From Emcibacter sp. (GTDB taxonomy: Bacteria > Pseudomonadota > Alphaproteobacteria > Sphingomonadales > Emcibacteraceae): a DNA stretch of 64,000 bases. Below, in pieces: positions 63,418-64,000 of this stretch; within the stretch, counting starts at the first letter, position 1, and each line of letters starts with the position of its first letter. The notes beneath the pieces were generated by a model. It made no database searches and was not told the origin of the DNA. It was given only the letters and a program-made list of their open reading frames with translations. The stretch lies in contig JAKIUQ010000004.1 of assembly GCA_021647465.1 (NCBI GenBank), positions 62,001 through 126,000 of the forward strand, in the 5' to 3' direction. The position numbers and the translations under genes were made by a program.

Positions 63418-64000
63418 TCATATCAGATCATCAAATTCGGCTTTACCCTTGGTCAGGGCGGCAGTTGCCCCCTTCATGACATCGGGCAGAGACAGCATGC
63501 CCGCATTCCACGAGGCAATATAATCCAGCCCAGCGGCCACAGCATGATCCCGCGTGTGATTGAGCATTTCCTTGCTGCCGGATATGGCCAAGGGAGACTG
63601 GGCGGCGATTTGCGCGGCGATGGTCATGACATGGGCCAAAAGCGTGTCATGGTCAGGGGACACATGGGTGACATAGCCGTTTTTAAAAGCCTCATCCGCC
63701 GGAAATTTCCGGCCCGTATAGGCCAATTCCCGCATCAGTCCATCGGGGATCTGACGGGGCATACGCTGCAGGGTGCCAAGGTCGGCCACCATGCCGATAT
63801 TGATTTCCTGAATGATGAAAAACGCCTCCGCGCTCACATAACGAATATCACAGGCCGATACCAGATCAACGCCGGCCCCGAAACAGCCCCCCTGAACGGC
63901 GGCCAAAACAGGAACCCGGCATTTATCAATGGCCACAAATGGTGCCTGCAGAAATTTCACATGCCGGCGCAGCTTGTCCATGGCGCGGGCCGGGTCCACA
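63418..64000 (-). CDS. Enoyl-CoA hydratase/isomerase family protein, dienoyl-CoA isomerase-like (5' end cut by window)
   Basis: Only the C-terminal 193 or more residues are present; the frame is open to the window edge. The crotonase fold is shown by AAVQGGCFGAGVDLVSACDIRYVS and by INIGMVADLGTLQRMPR. The Ala-Asp-x-Gly-Thr-Leu-Gln segment resembles delta3,5-delta2,4-dienoyl-CoA isomerase (ECH1), in which the aspartate is catalytic, and differs from the hydratase's PGAGGTQ. It would allow oxidation of unsaturated fatty acids alongside the fad operon at 5-10 kb. Other crotonase activity is possible. Confidence 0.82.
   Translation of the reverse strand, partial: VDPARAMDKLRRHVKFLQAPFVAIDKCRVPVLAAVQGGCFGAGVDLVSACDIRYVSAEAFFIIQEINIGMVADLGTLQRMPRQIPDGLMRELAYTGRKFPADEAFKNGYVTHVSPDHDTLLAHVMTIAAQIAAQSPLAISGSKEMLNHTRDHAVAAGLDYIASWNAGMLSLPDVMKGATAALTKGKAEFDDLI

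Overview
The window reads as chromosome of a moderate-GC, Gram-negative alphaproteobacterium. Three things point there: the protein families (Alph_Pro_TM/TIGR02186, TIGR02302/DUF4175, DUF2125, a CpdR-type regulator, FnrN/FixK-type Crp-Fnr), the gene orders (metX-metW, hisC-tyrC, ftsE-ftsX-ydcF-plsC, argH-lptM-lysA, rplU-rpmA-obgE-proB-proA-nadD-rsfS-rlmH, atpHAGDC) and the single-subunit-style housekeeping genes. Two PEP-CTERM-type secreted proteins imply an exosortase system elsewhere in the genome. I cannot place the genus. No rRNA, tRNA, CRISPR array, prophage or insertion sequence was seen.

Layout. 1-1.6 kb: end of a biotin operon (bioF 3' end, bioD), a small unknown gene, and a candidate three-hairpin small RNA. 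1.7-4.4 kb (minus): ccdA-like, TIGR02186 and TauE/SafE genes, with a dispersed repeat. 4.6-10.3 kb: a MerR regulator followed by a complete beta-oxidation set (acyl-CoA dehydrogenase, thiolase, FadB/J-like protein) behind one promoter that carries a perfect palindrome. 10.4-12.9 kb: a frameshifted PEP-CTERM gene divergent from a YceI/DUF481 pair. Their shared spacer holds two divergent sigma-54-type promoters around a tandem 17-bp upstream motif. 13-17.7 kb: metX-metW-sapC divergent from hisC-tyrC. 17.7-21.9 kb (minus): ftsE-ftsX-ydcF-plsC, then DUF2125. 22-23.4 kb: zinc-ribbon gene and cpdR. 23.4-28.3 kb (minus): argH-lptM-lysA-TIGR02302. 28.5-31.3 kb: TlpA-like thioredoxin and a ZnuD-like TonB receptor. 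31.3-34 kb: HxlR/wrbA pair, then a universal stress protein and an Fe-S FNR-type regulator with an FNR/FixK box between them.

34-48 kb: ribosomal proteins L21 (with a long Ala/Lys tail) and L27, obgE, proline synthesis, NAD synthesis, ribosome silencing and methylation genes, gpmI, envC-ctpA-polysaccharide deacetylase, a metaxin-like GST, rppH and a membrane protein. 48-54.5 kb (minus): phytase-like esterase and the F1 ATP synthase operon, with a nested palindromic repeat in between. 54.7-64 kb: an asparagine-synthase-like protein lacking the usual Cys2, priA, transaldolase, DUF484, xerC, an unknown membrane protein, a second PEP-CTERM protein, a MAPEG protein and a truncated dienoyl-CoA-isomerase-like gene.

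Most of the window is ordinary core genome. The most interesting parts are regulatory: the divergent sigma-54/tandem-motif region beside the PEP-CTERM gene, the class II FNR-type promoter of the stress gene, the palindrome and ribosome-binding-site hairpin ahead of the TonB receptor, and the candidate small RNA.
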